Program-made: the position numbers and the translations under genes
Part shown: one piece after another, positions 8,481 to 15,493 of the stretch
Layout of the letters: each line of letters opens with the position of its first letter
How positions within the stretch are numbered: position 1 is the first letter of the stretch
The notes under the pieces: model-generated
What the model was told of the DNA's origin: nothing
The model's database searches: none
Seen by the model: only the letters and a program-made list of their open reading frames with translations
Source of the DNA: Oscillospiraceae bacterium
GTDB taxonomy: Bacteria; Bacillota; Clostridia; Oscillospirales; Oscillospiraceae
DNA length: 34,310 bases
Direction of reading: 5' to 3'
NCBI GenBank assembly: GCA_009787625.1
Contig: WQSX01000030.1
Span: 1 to 34,310 of the forward strand

Positions 8481-8509
8481 TGGACTTTTGACTTTCACCG
8501 TGGTATAGT
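8481..8509 (+). promoter_or_regulatory. Possible promoter for the HTH-kinase pair
   Basis: TGGACT (8481-8486) and TATAGT (8504-8509) are 17 bases apart, about 57 bases upstream of the HTH gene. The -35 match is moderate. Confidence 0.4.
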
Positions 8510-8565
8510 TATTTTGTTAACCATCTTCATTTAACGAGCCTTTCCAATATTTTAGAGGTGATATC

Positions 8566-8991
8566 TTGTCAGACAAACCAACCGCTGAGTTAATGGATGC
8601 GCTGTCAAATGCTGATAGTATCGACAGCTATATGGAGCATAACAATCGTTTTTTGGTTGAGGGCGAACTGTCTAAACATATCGCTCGCCTTTGCTCAGAA
8701 AAGGGTTTGGTCAAGGCGCAAGTAATTAAACGCGCTGAGATGAACGAGATATATGCCTATCAGATTTTTTCAGGGAAGCGTATGCCATCAAGGGATAAGC
8801 TCCTCTGTTTATGCCTTGGAATGGAGCTTAATTCGACTGAAACAAACCAACTGCTCAAATGTGTGGGACTTGCTCCGCTCTATCCAAAAAATAAGCGAGA
8901 CAGCATTATTTTGTTTGGCTTTGAAAAAGGGCAAAGTGTAATGGAAATCAACGAAGGGCTTTACGAAAACGACGAAAAAACACTTAATTAG
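8566..8991 (+). CDS. HTH protein paired with a serine/threonine kinase
   Basis: Protein of 141 residues, TTG start at 8566 with GAGGTGAT just upstream. A helix-turn-helix of the XRE/Cro kind can be placed at about residues 33-95: LSKHIARLCSEKGLVKAQVIKRAEMNEIYAYQIFSGKRMPSRDKLLCL. It is followed by a second helical region (NSTETNQLLKCVGLAPLYPKN) like the tail of clostridial regulators. The kinase gene starts 39 bases later on the same strand. In related bacteria, as I recall, such an HTH gene and a small kinase often sit together, which suggests a phospho-regulated DNA-binding pair. The regulatory target is unknown. Confidence 0.7.
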   Translation: MSDKPTAELMDALSNADSIDSYMEHNNRFLVEGELSKHIARLCSEKGLVKAQVIKRAEMNEIYAYQIFSGKRMPSRDKLLCLCLGMELNSTETNQLLKCVGLAPLYPKNKRDSIILFGFEKGQSVMEINEGLYENDEKTLN

Positions 8992-9030
8992 CGCTAAATT
9001 CAATAGTACTAAGCGGGGGAGGCATGGTGT

Positions 9031-9744
9031 GTGAACGAATGGTTTTTCAATACATTAAAGGAGCAATATAGCCTTGTTCGCATATGTAGCTCCGGTAGTG
9101 CAGGAGAAGTTTCGCAACTTCGCAACAAGAAAACAGGGCGCGATATTATCCAGCGAGTTTACACCGGCACCGACAGTATCTATCAAATTTTGCACACGCT
9201 TCCACACCCCAATATCCCAAAGGTATATGAAGTCGTATTTGACAGTGATACGGTGACAATTTTAGAAGAATACATCGAAGGCCTCACGATTAGTGATGTG
9301 TTGGACAGTGGGCTATATAAAGAAAGTGGTGTCATCACGATTATATCATCTCTGTGCGATGCACTTAGTCTATTGCATGAAAACGGAATTGTGCATCGAG
9401 ACATCAAACCGGAAAATGTAATGATTGACAACAGCGGAACTGTGAAGTTAATTGACTACAGCGCCGCCAAAGTGTATAAGCCCCACAGGTCGCAAGACAC
9501 ACAAACATTGGGAACAGCAGGCTATGCCGCACCTGAGCAGTTCGGAATCACACAATCTGACAGGCGTGTTGATATTTATGCTTTAGGCATACTGATGAAC
9601 GTCATGCTGACAGGAGAGTATCCTGCGAAGCTATTTTACCAGGGGCGAGTGGCAAAAATCATAGAAAAATGCACGCAACTTGACCCAAACAAGCGGTATC
9701 AAAATATCGAAGAACTCAAGAGCGAATTAGCCAAAGAAATTTAA
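9031..9744 (+). CDS. Small Hanks-type serine/threonine protein kinase, atypical
   Basis: Single-domain eukaryotic-like kinase of 237 residues, without membrane segment or sensor domain. GTG start at 9031 with GGGGGAGG eight bases upstream. Catalytic-loop motif HRDIKPENVMID, the metal-binding aspartate in LIDYSAAK (DYS instead of DFG), activation/P+1 segment GTAGYAAPEQF and the F-helix motif VDIYALGILMNVM are present. Two core features are altered: the lysine of the VAIK strand appears as arginine in GRDIIQRVY, and no clear glutamate is visible in helix C (SIYQILHTL). It could be a weak or atypical kinase, or use arginine in place of lysine. Probable substrate or partner is the preceding HTH protein. 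It is predicted to be cytoplasmic. Confidence 0.8.
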   Translation: MNEWFFNTLKEQYSLVRICSSGSAGEVSQLRNKKTGRDIIQRVYTGTDSIYQILHTLPHPNIPKVYEVVFDSDTVTILEEYIEGLTISDVLDSGLYKESGVITIISSLCDALSLLHENGIVHRDIKPENVMIDNSGTVKLIDYSAAKVYKPHRSQDTQTLGTAGYAAPEQFGITQSDRRVDIYALGILMNVMLTGEYPAKLFYQGRVAKIIEKCTQLDPNKRYQNIEELKSELAKEI

Positions 9745-9851
9745 TTTAAAATACTAAGCAACCGGCATAGGACACAGAGGTTCCTTTGCGCTATACTATT
9801 ATTGACTCAGGAGATACTCGGAGCAAATAATAGATGGAGGACACATTTAAA

Positions 9852-10607
9852 ATGGAAAATAATAATTCAGATCATACGCACGGAAATGGAGCACCCCAAG
9901 AGGAAGCGACAAAAAAATGTCCATACTGTGGAGAAACTTTACCTGAAAAAATAGCGTTTTGCCTGTACTGCATGAAACCCCTGACAGGAGAAGCAGTACA
10001 AAAACTTAATGCACAGCAACAAAATAATGAAGACAATCGGCTCCAAAAGAGACTGGCAAAAACCGTGGTTATCGTCGGAGCGGCGGTAATTTTACTCGTT
10101 ATTGTTACAGTAATAGCCACTTCTTACATCACAACGTCATTCCTAATGCGGCAGAGCAATTACTCTCACTATCAAGTAACAGCACAAAACCCGACACCGA
10201 CCCTCAATGCAGACAATGCAGACATAGTATACATAGAAGGCTCTACACCACCCCCGGAGCAAAGTTCAGCCCCGCCGCCAACCGAACCAATACCCCCGCC
10301 GCCCCCTGAACAATCGGCAGAAACACCCACCCCTGTATCCACTTCAAGCCCAACCGGCACAAGTGGAAGATGGGGCAGACCATCAAACCCGGCAATTTCA
10401 CTGGAGCGTGCCATCGAAATCGCATACGCCGACCTTGCAGAGCGAGGCATAAATGCTTCCTTCCGCTCCGATTCGGGTATGTCATGGGAAAGAGGTCAAT
10501 GGGTGTGGGAGCTATTATTCTCAACACAGGGAGAAAGAATGCCGTTCATCGAATACTACATAAACCTAGATAATGGCAGCATTGTCAAGTTTGAGTGGGA
10601 TGATTAG
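9852..10607 (+). CDS. Zinc-ribbon membrane protein with C-terminal PepSY-like domain
   Basis: Protein of 251 residues from the ATG at 9852. GGAGG (9836-9840) overlaps the earlier in-frame ATG at 9834, so the later start is preferred. Parts in order: a zinc ribbon near residues 20-45 (CPYCGETLPEKIAFCLYCMKPL), one membrane helix at about 68-90, a long proline/threonine/serine-rich extracellular linker, and a folded C-terminal region (SLERAIEIAYADLAERGI, then WELLFSTQGERMPFIEYYINLDNGSIVKFEWDD). The C-terminal region resembles a PepSY domain, a small module linked to protease inhibition or sensing. The zinc ribbon would be cytoplasmic and the PepSY-like part outside. The gene follows the HTH-kinase pair after 107 bases and may be a sensor or target of it (inferred). 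Confidence 0.65.
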   Translation: MENNNSDHTHGNGAPQEEATKKCPYCGETLPEKIAFCLYCMKPLTGEAVQKLNAQQQNNEDNRLQKRLAKTVVIVGAAVILLVIVTVIATSYITTSFLMRQSNYSHYQVTAQNPTPTLNADNADIVYIEGSTPPPEQSSAPPPTEPIPPPPPEQSAETPTPVSTSSPTGTSGRWGRPSNPAISLERAIEIAYADLAERGINASFRSDSGMSWERGQWVWELLFSTQGERMPFIEYYINLDNGSIVKFEWDD

Positions 10608-10624
10608 AGTGAATTATAATTTTA

Positions 10625-10695
10625 TTGTCAATCATAGAACAGTAGGGTATAATAATTGAAGAAAAGCATCTTTTCTAAAAGATTTATAAGAGGTG
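10625..10695 (+). promoter_or_regulatory. Duplicated promoter/leader, copy B
   Basis: TTGTCA (10625-10630), 17 bases, TATAAT (10648-10653), then the hairpin GAAAAGCATCTTTTC (10661-10675) and TTATAAGAGGTG. It matches copy A at 8175-8245 in order, sequence and spacing, and drives the toxin-antitoxin pair. Confidence 0.75.
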
Positions 10696-10703
10696 ATATG
10701 ATT

Positions 10704-10898
10704 ATGAAAAGTTATGCCGAGCAAACAGTTGATATATTTGAAAACTTAAGCGAATCGGCGCAAATTTCAGTATTAAGGTTTGCGATGTTTTTAGTGTCTG
10801 AAAATGAGAAAGATGTTTCCCTATATGACGACGCTAAGGAAAATGATGATGGCTACCGTGTTTCAGCAAATAATTTGAGGAGAAAATATGGAGTATAG
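10704..10898 (+). CDS. Antitoxin of a RelE-type toxin-antitoxin pair
   Basis: Small acidic protein of 64 residues that would neutralise the toxin encoded directly after it. The ATG at 10704 is ten bases from GAGG; an ATG at 10698 is also possible. The longer open frame back to 10656 merely reads through the promoter leader. The sequence begins with a helical segment (MKSYAEQTVDIFENLSESAQISVLRFAMFLVSE), like small Firmicutes antitoxins of the DUF2281 kind, and ends with the basic motif SANNLRRKYGV that would insert into the toxin. It overlaps the toxin gene by 11 bases, typical of coupled antitoxin-toxin genes, and such pairs usually repress their own promoter. Confidence 0.75.
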   Translation: MKSYAEQTVDIFENLSESAQISVLRFAMFLVSENEKDVSLYDDAKENDDGYRVSANNLRRKYGV

Positions 10899-11148
10899 CG
10901 CCGAGTATAGTAGGGCGGCAGAAAAATACCTCGATAAACAGACAAGAGATGTGCAAAAACGGATTTTAGATGCTGTTGACGGGTTGCCGAACGGTGACGT
11001 TAAAAAGTTGCAAGGGCGTGATGGTTATCGTTTGACTGTCGGTGGATATCGAATATTGTTTGACTATACAGACAGAAAAACTGACGATGGAGAAATAATT
11101 ATTGATATATTAATGATAGGCCCGCGGGGTGACATATATAAGAAATAG
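10888..11148 (+). CDS. RelE/ParE-superfamily toxin (probable mRNA interferase)
   Basis: Protein of 86 residues with the RelE pattern: N-terminal strand MEYSAEYSRAAEKYLDKQ, helices leading to ILDAVDGLPNGDVKKLQG, then the strand motif YRLTVGGYRILFDYTD and the C-terminal strand IIIDILMIGPRGDIYKK. Basic and tyrosine residues in these strands (R and Y of GGYRILFDY, R of GPRGDIY) are where RelE toxins carry their mRNA-cleaving side chains. The family cleaves ribosome-bound mRNA to halt growth when the antitoxin is lost. The ATG lies inside the antitoxin gene and GAGGAG is about seven bases upstream. Confidence 0.85.
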   Translation: MEYSAEYSRAAEKYLDKQTRDVQKRILDAVDGLPNGDVKKLQGRDGYRLTVGGYRILFDYTDRKTDDGEIIIDILMIGPRGDIYKK

Positions 11149-11165
11149 ATTTTATTGAATAGTAC

Positions 11166-12113
11166 TCACTCGTCCTCATAAAAAGCAACTTGACTATTCC
11201 TATAAACCATAACAGGTCGGTCTGAAACTTTATCGTTCGGACCGACCTCGCCAAATAGTAGCGGCGAGAGTGGGTTGTGCTTTGCTCTATTGTCGGCAAT
11301 GGCATTTTTGTTGTAATTTGCGTAGCAATACAGGCAGCCGTTTTCGCAACTGTTGTACATACCTATGTCAACACTTGATATGCAACCACATTCGAGACGT
11401 TGATTTCTATCTTTTTGAGCATCAAAAGTGCAGGACAGTAGCTTGGAAAAAAGCCTGTCATCAATGCATCGTGCTTGCTCAACGCCAAATTCCGATAAAT
11501 CAATCTTTTCGGCGCAAGTATCTATGCTAAGCCCAAACTCACTAGCGATGGAAGCGAGTTTCGCCGACATTTCTCTCTGTGTATCATGCGAAAAATTAAT
11601 CAATTTAAGCTCGGAAAGATTGCTTTTCAGACCTTTATAATCTGTGTCGATAAAGCTAATTGTGACTTTCCGAGTATAGTTATGCAGTTTTTCGGCGATT
11701 TTTCTAAATGCTTTGATGTGATAATCGAAATTGTACTTATCGCTCAGTAAGATAGGGTCATATCGCCAGATTATCCTGTCCGCTCCGATTATTTCAGAGA
11801 TTCGCTTAAAAGTGGTAATCAAATCGGTATTCTTCGGTGGGAGATTTGGCTCAATGTCAGTTCCATAAGGGGTAATGGAAAATTGAAAATAGTAAGTAAA
11901 ATCTTTTAATTCATCTAACCGCTTCACCATTGGGGCGGGATTTTTTGTCCAAAAAACTATGCCGTCAACAACATCGGGAGTTAGTCTAATTCGACTGACT
12001 TGCCGAAAGTTCACGGGATTGCGCACCAAAACAAACCCTTCTTTGATTCGACCTAAAAACCAATCTGAGTAAAAGGCGGGAATGTCTGTCCTTCTGCTGG
12101 CACTTATAACCAT
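11166..12113 (-). CDS. DUF1848 family protein with radical-SAM-like cysteines
   Basis: Protein of 315 residues matching DUF1848: start MVISASRRTDIPAFYSDWF, then FVLVRNPVN, then VFWTKNPAPM and RIIWRYDPILLS, all characteristic of the family. Near the C-terminus is a cysteine cluster CGCISSVDIGMYNSCENGCLYCYAN, with a CxxxCxxC arrangement resembling an iron-sulfur site as in radical SAM enzymes, although its position at the end is unusual for those. The biochemical role of the family is not established. It converges on the toxin-antitoxin pair and probably has its own promoter. Confidence 0.8.
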   Translation of the reverse strand: MVISASRRTDIPAFYSDWFLGRIKEGFVLVRNPVNFRQVSRIRLTPDVVDGIVFWTKNPAPMVKRLDELKDFTYYFQFSITPYGTDIEPNLPPKNTDLITTFKRISEIIGADRIIWRYDPILLSDKYNFDYHIKAFRKIAEKLHNYTRKVTISFIDTDYKGLKSNLSELKLINFSHDTQREMSAKLASIASEFGLSIDTCAEKIDLSEFGVEQARCIDDRLFSKLLSCTFDAQKDRNQRLECGCISSVDIGMYNSCENGCLYCYANYNKNAIADNRAKHNPLSPLLFGEVGPNDKVSDRPVMVYRNSQVAFYEDE

Positions 12114-12201
12114 TTTGTCACACCAATCGTAAAGTTTAGAAATCGTTTGTTTCAGTAAACCGGTAATTCTGCTACCGATGCGATAAATTTCTTTTTAAGC
12201 C

Positions 12202-12212
12202 ATTATAGCACG
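12202..12212 (-). promoter_or_regulatory. Possible extended -10 promoter for the DUF1848 gene
   Basis: On the minus strand TATAAT (12202-12207) is preceded by TGC, giving an extended -10 element, with no convincing -35 hexamer. A second TATAAT lies at 12230-12235. The leader would be about 85 bases. Confidence 0.35.
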
Positions 12213-12275
12213 TTACAAAGGTGAAATACATTATAGCTTTGCAGAGCGCAGAAAATGCTAAAAATAAAAACATTC

Positions 12276-12352
12276 AAAAATATGACAGGCAGTTGTCATA
12301 TTTTTGTGGTATACTAAAAAAGGGTGATGAAATGCAGATGGGCAGATTATAA
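12276..12352 (+). pseudogene. Orphan operator, -10 and start codon of a lost gene
   Basis: A perfect 12-bp inverted repeat AAAAATATGACA/TGTCATATTTTT (12276-12287 and 12294-12305, 6-base loop) is followed by TATACT (12310-12315), AAAGGGTGATGA and an ATG at 12332 that opens a six-codon frame, MQMGRL, ending in TAATAA. The peptide matches the start of WYL/YafY-type regulators (M-Q-x-x-R-L) as I remember them, whose genes often have TGACA..TGTCA operators. I read this as the surviving front of a deleted regulator gene, although a leader peptide is also possible. Confidence 0.4.
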
Positions 12353-12362
12353 TAAAGCGAGT

Positions 12363-12431
12363 GAATTTTTTAGTTACAACTCAAAAATTCCAATCAAACA
12401 GATAGTTTTTGAGTTACAACTCAAAAACTAT
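12363..12431 (+). promoter_or_regulatory. Tandem palindromic operators upstream of the ATPase
   Basis: Two palindromes share the core GAGTTACAACTC. Copy 1 (12363-12390) has 13-base arms with one mismatch. Copy 2 (12402-12431) has perfect 14-base arms around AC. Their centres are 40 bases apart, close to four helical turns, and copy 2 touches the first base of the -35 box. This is the layout of a repressor or activator binding cooperatively to one face of the DNA. Confidence 0.75.
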
Positions 12432-12459
12432 TGACGCAAGAGTGTGCCTGTGATACACT
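12431..12459 (+). promoter_or_regulatory. Promoter of the AAA/DUF4143 ATPase gene
   Basis: TTGACG (12431-12436) and TACACT (12454-12459) lie 17 bases apart. GAGGTGAG (12466-12473) follows as ribosome-binding site before the ATG at 12481. Confidence 0.65.
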
Positions 12460-12480
12460 GTTCACGAGGTGAGTTGAGAG

Positions 12481-13689
12481 ATGAAAAATCGTCAAAGTTA
12501 TATAAATACACTATTGGAGTTTCTCGATAAAGAGGTCATCAAGGTTATTATGGGTGTTCGCAGATGCGGCAAGTCAACCTTAATGAAACTCTTTATAGAC
12601 GAGCTAAAAAAACGCAAAATACCGCCTAAAAATATAATTCATATAAATTTTGAGAGCATGAAATACAGCGATATAACCGACTATCGCCTGTTCTATGACT
12701 ATGTTGCCGAGTATATCTCTGAAAACGGTAGAACTTATCTGCTAATCGATGAGCCGCAAAATGTAATAGGCTGGGAGAAGGCTGTTAACTCATTTAAGGT
12801 TGACTTTGATTGCGATATCTACATCACAGGCTCAAACGCAAGGCTTTTGTCAAGTGAGCTTTCAACGCTGATTGCGGGTCGTTATGTAGAAATCGACCTT
12901 TATCCGCTGTCTTACAAGGAGTATTTAGACTTTCACGGCATAGACAAAAACGACAAGACATTTCAAGGTTATCTCAAATTCGGAGGATTTCCTTCCATTG
13001 TAGAGCTTGGTGACAATGTCGATAGGATTAACGATGTACTGGATGGGATTTACAATACCGTCATTGTCAAAGATGTAATCGCAAAAAACAAGATAAAAGA
13101 CGAGGAACTTTTGCAAAAAATTGTTGCATTCTTAGCTGACAATGTGGGCAATTCAACCTCGTCAAACTCGATTGCAAACAGTTTGCTCAGTGATAGACGC
13201 ATTGAAAACACCCAAAGAGCCCCTGCAGCAAGCACAGTTGAAAGCTATATAAGCGCACTTCAAAAAGCGTTTATTTTCTACGAAGCGAGGCGTTATGACA
13301 TAAAAGGAAGAAATCTCTTGAAAACACTCGGCAAATATTATATTGTTGATATTGGGCTGCGTAATATGCTACTAGGTTATCGTGATATTGATAGAGGACA
13401 TATTTTAGAAAACGTCGTATTTCTTGAGCTTAAACGGCGTGGATATAATATCTTTATTGGTAAGGTGGGTGAGAAAGAAATTGATTTCATCGCAGAAAAA
13501 GCAAGCCATAAGATGTACATTCAAGTTTGCGAAACTTTAGGCGATGATAAAACGCTGGAGCGCGAGCTTGCGCCGTTTTTAGCGATACAAGATAACTACG
13601 AAAAAATGATTATTACAAACGATAAAACTTTCGTAGAAAGCTATGAAGGCATAAAGATAAAAAATGTAACAGAGTGGCTCTGTGCCTGA
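12481..13689 (+). CDS. AAA ATPase with C-terminal DUF4143 domain
   Basis: Protein of 402 residues. The N-terminal AAA domain has Walker A GVRRCGKSTLM (about 25-35), Walker B YLLIDEPQNV (about 92-101) and sensor-like ITGSNARLLSSELSTLIAGRY. The C-terminal DUF4143 part (about 210-400) contains a winged-helix-like segment (NSIANSLLSDRR, STVESYISALQKAFIFYEARRYD) and a PD-(D/E)xK-like end: LENVVFLELKRRGYNIFIGKVGEKEIDFIAEK, where E, D and K sit in the nuclease-like order E..EIDF..Q. The family is widespread in gut bacteria and its function is unproven. Tight operator control of the promoter suggests it is normally kept silent. Confidence 0.85.
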   Translation: MKNRQSYINTLLEFLDKEVIKVIMGVRRCGKSTLMKLFIDELKKRKIPPKNIIHINFESMKYSDITDYRLFYDYVAEYISENGRTYLLIDEPQNVIGWEKAVNSFKVDFDCDIYITGSNARLLSSELSTLIAGRYVEIDLYPLSYKEYLDFHGIDKNDKTFQGYLKFGGFPSIVELGDNVDRINDVLDGIYNTVIVKDVIAKNKIKDEELLQKIVAFLADNVGNSTSSNSIANSLLSDRRIENTQRAPAASTVESYISALQKAFIFYEARRYDIKGRNLLKTLGKYYIVDIGLRNMLLGYRDIDRGHILENVVFLELKRRGYNIFIGKVGEKEIDFIAEKASHKMYIQVCETLGDDKTLERELAPFLAIQDNYEKMIITNDKTFVESYEGIKIKNVTEWLCA

Positions 13690-13716
13690 GAATTTTCGAA
13701 AGGAATGGTCATTAAA

Positions 13717-15234
13717 ATGAAACTAGCGACAGCATTACAAATGCGTGACGTTGACCGCCACGCCATAGAGGATCTTGGAATCCCCGGAGCAACTCTGATG
13801 AAAAATGCGGCGACGCGCATTGTAAACGAGGCAATGAAACATATCCCGCCAAACGGCAAAGTCGCCGTATTTTGCGGAACGGGCAACAATGGGGGAGATG
13901 GAGTATGCGCAGCAACACTGCTCCTTGAAAAAGGCGTAGATGTGAGGGTGTTCCTAATCGGCGACCAACTACGGTTGACATCCGAAAGTCTTGAGATGAA
14001 AAAACACTTGGAAAACCTTGGAGGCGCACTGGAACCCTTTACGGCGTCGTCTGACAATCATGATGTGCTAAACGATTGCGACGTAGTGATTGACGCCATA
14101 TTCGGCATAGGGCTCAACACGATGCTCATAGGTGCGGCACTGACGGCGGTGACGCTCATAAACAGTAGCACAGCATTTGTAATATCCGCCGACATACCCA
14201 CAGGAATTGGTGCAGACACAGGCGGCGTATACGGCGATGCCGTAAAAGCAGACGTTACGGTGACATTTTCACTGGCAAAACCCGGACACTTTGTAGAGCC
14301 GGGATGTATATTCACAGGGAAGCTGATAGTTGCCGACATAGGAATTCCCCAAAAAGTGCTAAACGCTGTGCACTCCCATAAATATGCCGCCACAGCGGCA
14401 GACATAACCCTGCCAAAGAGGAAATTAGACACGCACAAAGGAAGTTACGGGCGAACACTGCTCATAGCAGGTAGTGTAGGCTACACAGGCGCACCCGTGC
14501 TGGCGGCAAAAGCGGCGACCAAAGTCGGAGCAGGACTGGTATACCTAGGCGTTCCAAACTCAATCTATAGCATTATGGCTACAAAATTAAATGAAGAAAT
14601 GCCGTTCCCACTGCCCGACGATGCAAAAGGCAAACTCACGGCAAACTCGGCAAGTGAGATACTGGCACATGCAAACCGATGTGACGTAAGCTTAATAGGC
14701 CCGGGGCTCGGAATGTCAGACGACATAACAGAACTGGTGCAGTCGGTGACACGCCTCGTCGAAACACCTGTGGTGCTTGACGCCGACGGCTTAAACGCAG
14801 TGGCAAAAAACATCGAAATCCTAAACACAGCCACATGCCCCCTGATACTAACCCCACATGTGGGCGAATTTTTACGCCTCGGAGGCGACCTATCAAGTGG
14901 TGACAGATTGGGGGCGGCGTGTACATTTGCGACAAAATATGGGTGCATTTTGGTGTTAAAAGGTCATAGAACAATAATCGCCCTGCCAAACGGCACGGCG
15001 TATGTAAATACAACAGGTGGCCCCGCAATGGCAAAAGGTGGAACGGGCGACGTGCTTGCAGGCATGATAGCATCGCTGATTGCGCAGAAACTACCCATAG
15101 TCCACGCAGTGGCTGCGGCTGTATATATCCACGGACTTGCCGGGGATTTATGCGCTGAAAAACTCGGTGAATACTCAGTAACCGCCACGGATATCATAGA
15201 GATGCTACCCGAAGCAATCAAATCAGTTCTTTGA
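13717..15234 (+). CDS. nnr: Bifunctional NAD(P)H-hydrate epimerase / ADP-dependent dehydratase
   Basis: Repairs damaged NADH and NADPH. The N-terminal epimerase domain (YjeF_N, about 1-210; GTGNNGGDGVCAATLLLEKG) interconverts R- and S-NAD(P)HX. The C-terminal ADP/ATP-dependent dehydratase domain (carbohydrate-kinase fold, about 225-505; GSVGYTGAPVLAAKAATKVGAG, then DADGLNA, LTPHVGEFLRL, KGHRTI and GGPAMAKGGTGDVLAGMI) restores NAD(P)H. The ATG at 13717 is preferred (AAAGGA 12 bases upstream); the ATG at 13705 directly abuts that site. At 505 residues it has the normal fused length. It lies 27 bases after the ATPase gene; the close spacing may allow read-through, but the functions seem unrelated. 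Confidence 0.93.
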   Translation: MKLATALQMRDVDRHAIEDLGIPGATLMKNAATRIVNEAMKHIPPNGKVAVFCGTGNNGGDGVCAATLLLEKGVDVRVFLIGDQLRLTSESLEMKKHLENLGGALEPFTASSDNHDVLNDCDVVIDAIFGIGLNTMLIGAALTAVTLINSSTAFVISADIPTGIGADTGGVYGDAVKADVTVTFSLAKPGHFVEPGCIFTGKLIVADIGIPQKVLNAVHSHKYAATAADITLPKRKLDTHKGSYGRTLLIAGSVGYTGAPVLAAKAATKVGAGLVYLGVPNSIYSIMATKLNEEMPFPLPDDAKGKLTANSASEILAHANRCDVSLIGPGLGMSDDITELVQSVTRLVETPVVLDADGLNAVAKNIEILNTATCPLILTPHVGEFLRLGGDLSSGDRLGAACTFATKYGCILVLKGHRTIIALPNGTAYVNTTGGPAMAKGGTGDVLAGMIASLIAQKLPIVHAVAAAVYIHGLAGDLCAEKLGEYSVTATDIIEMLPEAIKSVL

Positions 15235-15318
15235 TTAAATTTCTTAGGGGATGCGATGCCCAATCGTACCGCAAATCTGAATTATGGGGATTTAGGTCAG
15301 TATTAACAGAAAGCCCTC

Positions 15319-15345
15319 GCAACGGGTGTTTTCCATACCCGTTGC
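15319..15345 (+). terminator. Hairpin after nnr
   Basis: GCAACGGGT (15319-15327) pairs perfectly with ACCCGTTGC (15337-15345) around a 9-base loop, and the stem extends imperfectly outward (CCTC/GGGAG). Only four T follow after a gap, so termination would be weak. It lies about 85 bases beyond the nnr stop. Confidence 0.45.
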
Positions 15346-15411
15346 GGGAGTACCAGTTTTGATGTGCTGACACGAACTACGGTTTAGTCACCGAACATTC
15401 ACTTTATTCAT

Positions 15412-15460
15412 AAAACAGTCACTTCAGTCACTTGACAAAAGTGACTGTTTTGCATATACT
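15412..15460 (+). promoter_or_regulatory. Promoter with inverted and direct repeats before the AlbA-type gene
   Basis: AAAACAGTCACTT (15412-15424) and its inverted copy AAGTGACTGTTTT (15439-15451) enclose a further direct copy CAGTCACTT (15425-15433). TTGACA (15432-15437) lies within this repeat and TATACT (15455-15460) is 17 bases further. The -35 and spacer are therefore covered by binding half-sites, a repressor layout. Weaker AGTCAC and TTCACTTT copies lie upstream, from about 15386. Confidence 0.7.
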
Positions 15461-15493
15461 GAAATCTACCAAAAACTTACGGGAGGTATGATT

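Noticed and set aside
9792..9830. Promoter directly before the zinc-ribbon/PepSY gene (TATACT, or TTGACT with AAATAA)
   Set aside because: The first lacks a -35 at proper distance; the second would start transcription inside the ribosome-binding site.
10656..10703. N-terminal 16 residues of the longest antitoxin frame
   Set aside because: They are a translation of the conserved leader hairpin and ribosome-binding site, not of protein-coding sequence.
12363..12431. The two palindromes as a CRISPR array or transposon ends
   Set aside because: There are only two copies with a 12-base spacer, directly abutting a promoter, and no cas or transposase gene nearby.
15235..15411. Small gene between nnr and the AlbA-type gene
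   Set aside because: No frame of reasonable length with a ribosome-binding site; only the hairpin at 15319-15345 and the promoter repeats are seen.
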